DNA of 6,401 nt from Acidimicrobiaceae bacterium (GCA_947458565.1 CANGZK010000064.1:1-6401), one strand, 5' to 3'. Shown: positions 1 to 5,742, counted from the stretch's first letter. Notes: generated from the sequence alone by a model not told the origin. A program made the numbers and translations.

Positions 1-476
1 ACTGGTCGAGATTGTGCACCCGATGCATCCCGGGCTACTGGGCGACGACGCTCGTCGGTTGGATCAGTGCCAATCACAATGCGACCCTCTCTGCGAGGAG
101 AAGTCACTGGAGGCGGAGTTGTAGTTTCAAACGATGGACGTCGGGAGCCCTTGGATGCGCTTGGATCTAGTTCGTTATATGCAGACCACACGTCGCTGTT
201 GTCGCTTTCACTTCCCTCACTAGCGCCAATAACTATGCGACGAGTCGGCTCATCATTGGTCTTTCCAAACCGTGGAACCTCGCCAGTTGGCGCCTCGGTC
301 CAATGCGGAAGTTGCTCTGTGTCGTTGCTACCAAAAGCGAGCGCCGGACCACTGTCGTCTGTCTCGGCAAACTTCACTACGCCGAACTCATCACCGAAGT
401 CGATAGTTGGATCGACAGTTCTGTCGAGTCCATTCGTGTCATCATCCGAAAAATTGTCTCTGTTGTCATTGCTCAT
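1..476 (-). CDS. cdsA: Phosphatidate cytidylyltransferase, N-terminal part (runs off the window)
   Basis: An open frame starts at the ATG at 476-474 and reaches base 1 without a stop, giving 158 complete codons. CdsA makes CDP-diacylglycerol from phosphatidate and CTP at the membrane. No catalytic or membrane segment is visible here. The whole visible part is hydrophilic, acidic near the start, and rich in Asp, Ser, Thr and Pro, so it looks disordered and cytoplasmic. The call rests on position (directly after frr, the usual place of cdsA) and on the segment LPHWTEAPTGEVPRF at residues 56-70, which I recall from N-terminal extensions of actinobacterial CdsA proteins. RIVIG occurs twice (residues 80-84 and 132-136). 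The start is supported by GGGAG at 488-484, seven bases upstream and overlapping the frr stop. The gap to frr is 11 nt, so co-transcription and coupled translation are likely. Another protein with a disordered N-terminus cannot be fully excluded. Confidence 0.78.
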   Translation of the reverse strand, partial: MSNDNRDNFSDDDTNGLDRTVDPTIDFGDEFGVVKFAETDDSGPALAFGSNDTEQLPHWTEAPTGEVPRFGKTNDEPTRRIVIGASEGSESDNSDVWSAYNELDPSASKGSRRPSFETTTPPPVTSPRREGRIVIGTDPTDERRRPVARDASGAQSRP

Positions 477-483
477 GAGATGT

Positions 484-488
484 CTCCC
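484..488 (-). promoter_or_regulatory. Ribosome binding site of cdsA, overlapping the frr stop
   Basis: GGGAG on the minus strand lies seven bases before the ATG at 476. Its first base is the last base of the frr TAG stop codon. It fixes the start of a gene that otherwise has no familiar N-terminus, and it suggests that ribosomes ending frr can re-initiate on cdsA. Confidence 0.7.
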
Positions 489-1045
489 TACACTTCGAGT
501 AGTTCTATTTCCTTGCGGCTAAATGCTTTGTCAATTGCTTCCACGTTGTCATGCGTGAGTTTTTCCAACTCTTTTTCTGCTCGCTCTAAATCATCTTTTG
601 AAATATCTCCAGCTTTTTCGGCTGTCTCCAAAGCTTTGCGAGCATCACGACGCACGTTGCGAAGCGCAATACGTCCGTCTTCTGCCATGTTCTTGACAAC
701 TTTTACGTATTCTTTACGACGCTCTTCAGTGAGCATTGGAAAACTTAAGCGCACGACTACTCCGTCATTGCCAGGCGTAACACCAAGATCACTTGACTGA
801 ATTGCCTTTTCGATCGCTGCGATTGAGCCACGGTCGTGAGGCTTAATTACCAGAGTTCGGGCATCAGGAACTTGGAAAGAAGCGAGCTGGACCATTGGGA
901 CAGTTGCGCCGTAATACTCAACAGCAATTTTTTCCACAAGGTTGGAAGTGGCCCGACCCGTTCGAACCCCCAAAAACTGGGACTGGACATGCTCTAGAGC
1001 CTTGGCCATACCGTCCATGGCCTCGAGCAACGTTTCTTCAATCAC
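488..1045 (-). CDS. frr: Ribosome recycling factor
   Basis: The product is 185 residues, the standard length. With EF-G it splits the post-termination ribosome in the cytoplasm. The sequence follows the family from end to end: MIEETLLEA at the start, the VRTGRA segment at 27-32, the EYYGA and QLASFQVP segments of the beta-rich domain (43-60), AIEKAIQSSDLGVTPGNDG at 77-95, the LTEERRKEY helix start at 105-113, Arg132 in the NVRRDA segment that contacts 23S rRNA in the E. coli protein, and the usual ELLEV ending. The start codon is GTG at 1045-1043. It overlaps the pyrH stop as GTGA, a 4-nt overlap. The nearest purine-rich sequence (GAGG) is about 20 nt upstream, so translation probably depends on coupling to pyrH. 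The family match, including the N-terminus, makes this start nearly certain. Confidence 0.98.
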   Translation of the reverse strand: MIEETLLEAMDGMAKALEHVQSQFLGVRTGRATSNLVEKIAVEYYGATVPMVQLASFQVPDARTLVIKPHDRGSIAAIEKAIQSSDLGVTPGNDGVVVRLSFPMLTEERRKEYVKVVKNMAEDGRIALRNVRRDARKALETAEKAGDISKDDLERAEKELEKLTHDNVEAIDKAFSRKEIELLEV

Positions 1046-1779
1046 CCGACCAGCGTACCTATTTCCTCACCTCTGAGTATGGACTTGACGTTTCCACGCT
1101 CTAACAGGTTGAAAACCACGATCGGCAAATTGTTGTCGCGGCAGAAGGTAATTGCAGTTGAGTCCATCACTTTGAGACCCTTGTTAATCACGTCCAGATA
1201 CGAGATGTGCGAATACTTTGTGGCTGTCGGATCAAGCTTTGGATCAGCGGTGTAGACGCCATCAACGCCGGAGTGCGTACCTTTGAGAATCGCTTGTGCA
1301 GAAATCTCAGCCGCGCGCAGTGCCGCAGCGGTATCGGTTGTAAAGAATGGGTTGCCCGTTCCGCCAGCCAAAATGACGACGCGTCCTTTTTCAAGGTGAC
1401 GCTCTGCGCGAAGACGAATGTATGGCTCGGCAACTTTTGGCATCTCGACAGCAGACATCACTCGCGATGACTGGCCAACGCTTTCGAGTGCATCTTGAAA
1501 TGCAAGTGCGTTCATCACTGTTGCGATCATTCCCATGTAGTCAGCTTGCGCCTGATCCATGCCTTTGGCAGCGCCTTTGACACCTCGCCAGAAGTTGCCG
1601 CCACCTACGACTACAGCAATGTCGACACCAAACTCTTGGCGCGCCTCATACAACTCGGTTGCAACTTGGTGCAACACGTCATTGTTCAAACCAAAACCTG
1701 TTGACTCTGCCAATGCCTCACCAGACAACTTAAGAACGATGCGATTCCATCGCGGAGTTGAAGTTGGTTTGGCTGCCAT
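1042..1779 (-). CDS. pyrH: UMP kinase (uridylate kinase)
   Basis: The product is 245 residues and phosphorylates UMP to UDP with ATP, the step feeding all pyrimidine ribonucleotides. It is a hexameric amino-acid-kinase-fold enzyme of bacteria, unlike the eukaryotic UMP/CMP kinase. Visible motifs are VLKLSGEAL at 15-23 (phosphate-binding Lys and Gly), VVGGGNFWRG at 57-66, ADYMGMIATVMNALAFQDAL at 79-98, AGGTGNPFFTTDTAAALRA at 138-156 (UMP binding, with the TTDTAA signature), KGTHSGVDGVYTADPK at 166-181 and DSTAITFCRDNNLPIVVFNL at 206-225. The first ten or so residues (MAAKPTSTPR) extend beyond the typical start just before the first strand. No ATG, GTG or TTG lies between them and the KLSG motif, so the ATG at 1779 stands. 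There is no clear Shine-Dalgarno sequence. The gene begins 15 nt after the tsf stop and overlaps frr by 4 nt. Confidence 0.98.
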   Translation of the reverse strand: MAAKPTSTPRWNRIVLKLSGEALAESTGFGLNNDVLHQVATELYEARQEFGVDIAVVVGGGNFWRGVKGAAKGMDQAQADYMGMIATVMNALAFQDALESVGQSSRVMSAVEMPKVAEPYIRLRAERHLEKGRVVILAGGTGNPFFTTDTAAALRAAEISAQAILKGTHSGVDGVYTADPKLDPTATKYSHISYLDVINKGLKVMDSTAITFCRDNNLPIVVFNLLERGNVKSILRGEEIGTLVG

Positions 1780-1794
1780 ATCTAGGTACTAGTT
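1780..1794 (-). other. tsf-pyrH spacer without Shine-Dalgarno, with a CTAG-TAC-CTAG inverted repeat
   Basis: The 15 bases between the tsf stop and the pyrH ATG read AACTAGTACCTAGAT on the minus strand. They contain no GGAGG-like element. They do hold an 11-base inverted repeat, CTAG-TAC-CTAG. Every other intergenic junction downstream of rpsB is either purine-rich or overlapping, so pyrH initiation probably depends on coupling to tsf. The repeat may be chance. Confidence 0.5.
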
Positions 1795-2583
1795 TTAGCC
1801 GATTTCCACCTGTGAGTAACGAACGATCGTCGATTTACCAATGATCTGCGCTACAGACTGCTTATCGTCCTTGGCATATGGCTGCTCGAGCAATACGATG
1901 TCCTTGAAAAAGCCCTGCACACGGCCGTCTACGATCTTGCCGATAGCAGCTTCTGGCTTGCCCTCGTTACGAGTAACGACTTCAAGTGTTGCGCGCTCTG
2001 CATCGATTACCTCTTGAGGAACATCGCTCTTGGCCATGTACTTCGGTCGGGCGAATGCAATGTGCACCGCGATGTCGTGGGCCAATTCTTGGGTGGCTCC
2101 ACTCATCTCGACGAGTACGCCATTCACGCAGCGACCGCCTTGCATGTGCATGTACGAATCCAAAAGGTTTCCGGCTGCGGCTTCAAAGCGCACAACATCA
2201 CCAATTTCGATTCTTTCCTTGAGCAGGATTTTGAGGTCGTCGAATTGTGCTGAACGCTCATTGACTGCATCAACACCCTTGTCTGCAACCAAGTTGACCA
2301 GAACATCTGCCTCTGCAATGAAGTGCTCACTGCTAGCAACAAAGTCTGTCTCACACTTGAGTTTGACAATTGCGCCGATATTGCCTTTGATCAACAGTGC
2401 AACGAGACCTTGCGCATTTTCGCGATCGTCACGCTTTGCACTTGCGGCAAGACCTTTTTCGCGCAACCACAACTTGGCGGCCTCCATGTCACCGTTGTTG
2501 GTTTCAAGTGCCTTCTTGCAGTCCATCATTCCTGCGCCGCTTGCTTGACGCAAGGCCTGCACATCTTTTGCAGTAAACGACAT
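1795..2583 (-). CDS. tsf: Translation elongation factor Ts
   Basis: The product is 262 residues and is the guanine-nucleotide exchange factor that recycles EF-Tu from GDP to GTP. The N-terminal UBA-like domain shows VQALRQASGAGMMDCKKAL at 8-26, the classic family signature, followed by EAAKLWLREKGLAASAK at 34-50. The core begins with the conserved CETDFVA at 77-83; Asp80 and Phe81 match the E. coli residues that insert near the EF-Tu magnesium site. The second core subdomain carries HIAFARPKYM at 174-183. The C-terminal part has PEAAIGKIVDGRVQGFFKD (210-228) and LLEQPYAKDD. The length is within the family range, slightly shorter than the E. coli protein. The ATG at 2583 is preceded by GGAAGG, nine bases upstream and inside the end of rpsB. 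The gap to the rpsB stop is only 5 nt, so the two genes are co-transcribed, as almost everywhere in bacteria. Confidence 0.98.
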   Translation of the reverse strand: MSFTAKDVQALRQASGAGMMDCKKALETNNGDMEAAKLWLREKGLAASAKRDDRENAQGLVALLIKGNIGAIVKLKCETDFVASSEHFIAEADVLVNLVADKGVDAVNERSAQFDDLKILLKERIEIGDVVRFEAAAGNLLDSYMHMQGGRCVNGVLVEMSGATQELAHDIAVHIAFARPKYMAKSDVPQEVIDAERATLEVVTRNEGKPEAAIGKIVDGRVQGFFKDIVLLEQPYAKDDKQSVAQIIGKSTIVRYSQVEIG

Positions 2584-2588
2584 CGAGA

Positions 2589-3452
2589 TCAGCCTTCCGA
2601 CTTCGTCTCGCCAGCAGATGCAACTCGTGCATCGCGCTCGGCTTGAGCTGCTGTTGCTGCTGCACGTGCTGCTTCTTGTGAAGCATCAAATGCTGCTTGC
2701 TCTTCTGCTGTGCGTGTAACCGGAGCGGCAGCTGCTGCAGCTGCACTTGCGCGACCAGAAGTCTTCTCAGCAATGAACTGACCTTCAATAACAGCTTCAC
2801 AAATCATGCGAGACATCAATTCGTTCGCACGAATTGCATCGTCGTTGCCTGGAATTGGAAACTGCACGAGATCTGGGTTGACGTTGGTGTCAACAATGGC
2901 GATAACTGGAATACCCAGTTTGTTTGCCTCGGTTACTGCAATGTGCTCTTTGACTGTGTCAATGATGAATACAGCAGTTGGCAACTTGCTCATCGAGCGA
3001 ATACCCGACAAGTTCTTCTGCAACTTCTCGAGCTCGCGGCTGATCAACAGTGCTTCTTTCTTTGGCATCAACTCAAACTCGCCCGAAGTACCCATGCGCT
3101 CGTACTCTTGCATTTTGTTGACGCGCTTCGAGATTGTGTCGAAGTTGGTGAGCATGCCGCCCAACCAACGCTCGTTGATGTGCGACATGCCGCACTTCTC
3201 CGAGAAAAACTTGATTGGATCTTGTGCTTGCTTCTTGGTGCCGATAAACAAAATCGTTCCGCCGTTAGCAACCATGTCGCGAACATATTTGTATGCCGTG
3301 TCCACGCGATCGAGCGTCTGCTCCAGATCGATGATGTAGATGCCGTTGCGTTCTCCGAAAATGAACCGCTTCATCCGTGGGTTCCAACGATGGGTTTGGT
3401 GTCCGAAGTGGACTCCTGCCTCAAGCATTTGACGCATGCTGATAATGGCCAT
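2589..3452 (-). CDS. rpsB: 30S ribosomal protein S2
   Basis: The product is 287 residues and sits on the back of the small subunit, needed for S1 recruitment in many bacteria and for subunit assembly. Residues 1-230 follow the family closely: SMRQMLEAGVHFGHQTHRWNP at 5-25 (split by convention at GHQ), RNGIYIIDLEQT at 35-46, GTKKQAQ at 71-77, NERWLGGMLTNF at 93-104, and the second signature DTNVNPDLVQFPIPGNDDAI at 188-207. From about residue 231 the chain becomes an Ala/Glu/Arg-rich low-complexity tail of roughly 55 residues with a run of seven alanines, a known feature of actinobacterial S2. The start is the ATG at 3452-3450 behind a very strong Shine-Dalgarno, not the in-frame ATG farther upstream at 3521, which lies in the structured leader. 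It heads the rpsB-tsf-pyrH-frr-cdsA unit and probably controls it through that leader. Confidence 0.98.
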   Translation of the reverse strand: MAIISMRQMLEAGVHFGHQTHRWNPRMKRFIFGERNGIYIIDLEQTLDRVDTAYKYVRDMVANGGTILFIGTKKQAQDPIKFFSEKCGMSHINERWLGGMLTNFDTISKRVNKMQEYERMGTSGEFELMPKKEALLISRELEKLQKNLSGIRSMSKLPTAVFIIDTVKEHIAVTEANKLGIPVIAIVDTNVNPDLVQFPIPGNDDAIRANELMSRMICEAVIEGQFIAEKTSGRASAAAAAAAPVTRTAEEQAAFDASQEAARAAATAAQAERDARVASAGETKSEG

Positions 3453-3458
3453 GATTTT

Positions 3459-3467
3459 CTCCTCCCC
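3459..3467 (-). promoter_or_regulatory. Strong Shine-Dalgarno of rpsB
   Basis: GGGGAGGAG on the minus strand ends six bases before the rpsB ATG at 3452. It is the strongest ribosome binding site in the window. Its first two bases form the end of arm B' of the leader structure, and a third could add a G-U pair, so access to it could be controlled by folding. Confidence 0.9.
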
Positions 3468-3522
3468 TGTGGTTGATTCGCGAACCCCTGCGTTTTGCAA
3501 CGACCACAGGATGGGGTTCACG
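3466..3522 (-). ncRNA. Candidate structured rpsB leader (pseudoknot ending in the ribosome binding site)
   Basis: Four complementary arms are interleaved in the RNA. Arm A is CGUGAACCCC (3522-3513). Arm B is CCUGUGGU (3510-3503). Arm A' is GGGGUUCGCG (3488-3479). Arm B' is ACCACAGG (3473-3466). A pairs with A' over 10 bp with one G-U pair. B pairs with B' over 8 bp without mismatch. The order A-B-A'-B' is that of a pseudoknot, or of two alternative folds. Between B and A' lies CGUU-GCAA-AACG (3502-3491), a 4-bp hairpin with a GNRA-type tetraloop. B' runs into the Shine-Dalgarno. Leaders bound by S2 that repress rpsB translation are known in proteobacteria (the t44/rpsB leader, described with a pseudoknot). 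An equivalent role here is inference. A five-nucleotide linker (3478-3474) is short to span a 10-bp stem, so end pairs may open or the stems may alternate. Confidence 0.6.
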
Positions 3523-3548
3523 TGAATGACGTGAATATTGAAAGACGA

Positions 3549-3576
3549 AGTGTATCGGACGGGTTTCAGCCTGCAA
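3549..3576 (-). promoter_or_regulatory. Possible promoter of the rpsB operon
   Basis: On the minus strand TTGCAG (3576-3571) and TACACT (3554-3549) are 16 bases apart, a weak match to -35 and a fair match to -10 elements of the housekeeping sigma factor. The -35 overlaps the end of the M23 gene. A start near 3542 would give a leader of about 90 nt containing the whole structured region. The alternative is that rpsB is read only from upstream genes, which is unlikely for a ribosomal protein gene. The boxes are too degenerate to be certain. Confidence 0.35.
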
Positions 3577-4066
3577 CGAGAACCGCGCGGGGTTTACCCA
3601 AAGATCCAAGCCCTGCACATTGCCGAGGATCGACATATTGCCCATCCACTCTGACACCTATATACAGCGACTCGCCCGCCATGCCAATGGCCTGTCCAAC
3701 CGTGATGAAAGCGCCAGATTTGACTGATAGCGAGTGCAACCGACCATGAGTGACAAGCAGATTGCCACTTGTTTCCGCTGTTTTGATCACCACGTAATTG
3801 GTGCCAGCCACGTTTCCAACAAATGATGCGATACCACTTGCCACTGCCAACACGACAGACCCCTGTTCGGTGCGATATTCGATGCCTCGATTGCCACTAC
3901 ACCAATTGCACGATGGTGCACGAAATTGATCAATGACCGACAGAGCAACCGGCAGGTTTAGTGGCGTACCGAAATCTGCGCACTGCGCCAAGCCATAGGA
4001 CGCATCGCACAATGCAAGCACCATGCTGAGCAACAGCGAACATCCGAAGCGATGGAAGTTAGTCAA
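3566..4066 (-). CDS. Secreted M23/LytM-fold protein, probably catalytically dead
   Basis: The frame matches the small M23 family gene usually found between whiG and rpsB in Actinobacteria. I chose the TTG at 4066-4064, giving 166 residues. It yields a good signal peptide: short N-terminus with His-Arg, hydrophobic CSLLLSMVLALC (residues 9-20), and a likely cut after GLA (about residue 28). A GTG at 4129 is in frame but would add a Cys-rich stretch lying inside whiG. The LytM fold is visible as FRAPSCNWCSGNRGIEYRTE (48-67), VLAVASGIASFVGNVAGTNYVVI (72-94) and GESLYIGVRVDGQYVDP (131-147). The expected zinc ligands are replaced: the HRGxD motif reads NRGIE (Asn59, Glu63), and HxH reads SLY (Ser133, Tyr135). 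His107 and His110 remain. It is therefore likely a non-enzymatic LytM-type regulator or peptidoglycan binder. Cysteines at 29, 53, 56 and 150 could form disulfides outside the cell. It overlaps whiG by 8 nt and has no clear ribosome binding site. Confidence 0.8.
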   Translation of the reverse strand: MTNFHRFGCSLLLSMVLALCDASYGLAQCADFGTPLNLPVALSVIDQFRAPSCNWCSGNRGIEYRTEQGSVVLAVASGIASFVGNVAGTNYVVIKTAETSGNLLVTHGRLHSLSVKSGAFITVGQAIGMAGESLYIGVRVDGQYVDPRQCAGLGSLGKPRAVLVAG

Positions 4067-4823
4067 GTTCGGCTGCGTGCAGGCGCGAGCGCAATTGCAA
4101 CACCGCTTTGGTGTGAATTTGCGAAACACGACTTTCAGTCACACCAAGCACGTCGCCAATTTCTGACAACGTCAAATTTTCGTCGTAATACAACACCAAC
4201 ACAGTGCGCTCCCGCTCGGGTAATTTTTTGATTTCCTGGCGCATCACTTTGCGCAATTCGTCAGCCTCGACTACCGCGTCGGGTGCCGTTGCTTTGTATG
4301 TGTCTGTATGTGTAGATGGAGAAGTGCTTTCGGCAACGATGTGATCGAGTGGTCCGACCGAACCAGCCGCGATGTCGGAAAGCCTTTTGTGGTATTCGGC
4401 TTCAGTGATCTGCAGCTTGGCCATAATCTCTTCGTCGCTTGGAGATCGTTGCAGCTCATGTTCAAGTTGCGATATTGCATCTTGGATTGATCGTGAATGA
4501 GAACGAACTGATCGTGGAACCCAGTCAAGTGCACGAAGACTGTCGAGGATTGCCCCTCTGATACGCGGAATCGCGTACGTCTCGAACTTTGCACCTTGCA
4601 TTGGGTCATACCGATCGATGGCATTCATCAACCCAAACACACCAGCAGAAATCAAGTCACCGGTGTCAACACGTTTTGGCAAACCTGCCGCCAACCGACC
4701 CGCAACGAATTTGATCAGCGACGCGTAATGAACCAGTAACCACTCGCGAGCGACTGCGTCTTTGTCGTCATGCCATTGTTGCCATGCCTGATCAACAGTG
4801 AGACGGACGGGCAAAGCATTCAT
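4059..4823 (-). CDS. whiG: RNA polymerase sigma factor of the WhiG/FliA family
   Basis: From the ATG at 4823 the product is 254 residues. It is a group 3 sigma factor that directs RNA polymerase to a small regulon. The family controls early sporulation in Streptomyces and flagellar genes elsewhere; which applies here cannot be told from this window. Region 2 runs from about 24 to 110 and includes GDLISAGVFGLMNAIDRYDP (55-74), KFETYAIPRIRGAILDSLR (79-97) and the group hallmark DWVPRSVR (100-107). Region 3 covers about 112-165. A Ser/Thr/Pro-rich linker follows, and region 4 at 190-250 has LPERERTVLVLYYDENLTLSEIG and a helix-turn-helix ending VTESRVSQIHTKA. The start is unclear. A TTG directly follows the xerC stop (4832), the ATG has GGAGGG only one base upstream, and a TTG at 4814 sits ten bases after it. 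It overlaps the M23 gene by 8 nt. Confidence 0.95.
   Translation of the reverse strand: MNALPVRLTVDQAWQQWHDDKDAVAREWLLVHYASLIKFVAGRLAAGLPKRVDTGDLISAGVFGLMNAIDRYDPMQGAKFETYAIPRIRGAILDSLRALDWVPRSVRSHSRSIQDAISQLEHELQRSPSDEEIMAKLQITEAEYHKRLSDIAAGSVGPLDHIVAESTSPSTHTDTYKATAPDAVVEADELRKVMRQEIKKLPERERTVLVLYYDENLTLSEIGDVLGVTESRVSQIHTKAVLQLRSRLHAAELD
4295..4313. repeat. Two-copy 10-bp direct repeat inside whiG
   Basis: TGTATGTGT occurs at 4295-4303 and again at 4305-4313 on the plus strand, a 10-base period. It encodes part of the Thr-rich linker between sigma regions 3 and 4 (THTDTYK). Because 10 is not a multiple of three, the two copies are read in different frames. It is probably a slippage remnant in a tolerant linker. 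Confidence 0.6.
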
Positions 4824-4824
4824 G

Positions 4825-4830
4825 CCCTCC
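4825..4830 (-). promoter_or_regulatory. Shine-Dalgarno that bears on the whiG start
   Basis: GGAGGG at 4830-4825 is the only good ribosome binding site near the whiG start. It is one base from the ATG at 4823, which is too close for normal use, and ten bases from the in-frame TTG at 4814-4812, which is near the usable range. It also overlaps the TTG at 4832. The site therefore hints that the TTG at 4814 could be the true start, making the protein three residues shorter. Confidence 0.5.
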
Positions 4831-4832
4831 AA

Positions 4833-5723
4833 TTATGCCCGCGGGTGACTGACCCCGTATACCGACTTGAGCCGCTCTTTACTGACGTGGGTATAACGCT
4901 GAGTTGTTGCAACATCGCTGTGACCCAATAACTCCTGCACCGCCCTCAGATCTGCCCCATTGTCGAGCAGGTGCGTGGCAAATGTATGACGAAGTGCGTG
5001 TGGGTGTGTTGGTGCCAACGAGCGTGCATCCAAGATTCGGCGAACATCGCGAGTACCGAGTCGTTTGCCTCGACTATTCACAAACAGCGCAACAACATCA
5101 GATTTTGGGTCTCCATCTACAATCACTTCGCGTCGGACTTTCATCCACAATTTGATTGCGTCGATTGTTGGCTCGCTCACCGGTACGCGGCGCTCTTTGG
5201 ACCCTTTGCCCATCACCGTGACAGCATTTGATTTTGCATTAATGCTGTCAATGTCGAGAGCACAGAGTTCGCTCACTCGCAAGCCGCTGCCATACAACAT
5301 CTCGATCACTGCAGTGTCTCGCAGAGTCTTCCATTCGGGTTCATCGCTATTACTTGTTTCGAATAACGCACCAAGCTGTTCGTTGGTCAACACTTTTGGC
5401 AAGCGCCCTGCATCACTTGGCGAACGCACACCGAGAGTTGGATCAATTTTGATTTTTCCATCCCGAACAAGCCACGCAAAATATCTGCGCAATGCTGCAA
5501 GTTTTCTGCTCACACTGCGTTTGGCTTGTTTCATTGTTGTCAAAAAACTTATGTACTGCCGAACCACATCTTTTGTTACTTCTTTTGGTGAAACTATTTG
5601 CTGGCGTTCCACCCATTGCGCAAACAATGAAACGTCACTGACATACGCGGACACCGTGTTGTCAGAGGCGGCCGTAAGCGAAGTCGCAAACCCCTCGATG
5701 TTCCATTTATCAGTCGTTGCCAT
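4833..5723 (-). CDS. xerC: Tyrosine recombinase of the XerC/XerD family
   Basis: From the ATG at 5723 the product is 296 residues, the usual Xer length. Xer recombinases cut and rejoin DNA at dif to resolve chromosome dimers. Residues 1-95 form the N-terminal SAM-like DNA-binding domain (NTVSAYVSDVSLFAQW, SVSRKLAALRRYFAWLVRDG). The catalytic domain has all six active-site residues: Arg149 in YGSGLRVSEL, Lys173 in MGKGSKERRVP, His242 and Arg245 in HALRHTFATHLL, His268 in LLGHSD, and nucleophile Tyr277 in TQRYTHV. The frame is open upstream to a TTG at 5837, but that part lies inside dprA and has no family match. AGGGG at 5741-5737 precedes the ATG by 13 bases; a TTG three bases earlier is an alternative. 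XerC rather than XerD is favoured by the position next to dprA, seen in other Actinobacteria. Gap to dprA is 19 nt. Confidence 0.93.
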   Translation of the reverse strand: MATTDKWNIEGFATSLTAASDNTVSAYVSDVSLFAQWVERQQIVSPKEVTKDVVRQYISFLTTMKQAKRSVSRKLAALRRYFAWLVRDGKIKIDPTLGVRSPSDAGRLPKVLTNEQLGALFETSNSDEPEWKTLRDTAVIEMLYGSGLRVSELCALDIDSINAKSNAVTVMGKGSKERRVPVSEPTIDAIKLWMKVRREVIVDGDPKSDVVALFVNSRGKRLGTRDVRRILDARSLAPTHPHALRHTFATHLLDNGADLRAVQELLGHSDVATTQRYTHVSKERLKSVYGVSHPRA

Positions 5724-5742
5724 CAATAAAACCGTACCCCTG

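Noticed and set aside
67..522. A 151-codon plus-strand open frame at the window start
   Set aside because: It is opposite cdsA, whose minus-strand frame has a good ribosome binding site and the LPHWT..PTGEVPRF motif; the plus-strand product is Ser/Leu-rich and unrecognised.
2030..2548. A 172-codon plus-strand open frame opposite tsf
   Set aside because: It is Ser/Ala/Thr-rich with no recognisable domain and is fully explained as the antisense of tsf.
2637..2760. GCA/GCT-rich triplet-like repeat as a microsatellite or mobile element trace
   Set aside because: It is explained by the Ala-rich C-terminal tail of S2, normal for Actinobacteria, with mixed Ala codons rather than a true tandem repeat.
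2697..3476. A 259-codon open frame on the plus strand opposite rpsB
   Set aside because: It starts within the antisense of the Ala-rich S2 tail and is unusually rich in Cys, Asn and Leu. It is a shadow of rpsB.
3466..3522. Reading the rpsB leader stems as a rho-independent terminator of the upstream operon
   Set aside because: No U-run follows either stem on the minus strand; the sequence after B' is the purine-rich Shine-Dalgarno and the rpsB start codon.
4067..4129. A GTG start that would lengthen the M23 protein by 21 residues
   Set aside because: The added segment is Cys-rich, lies wholly inside whiG, lacks a ribosome binding site and would bury the otherwise good signal peptide.
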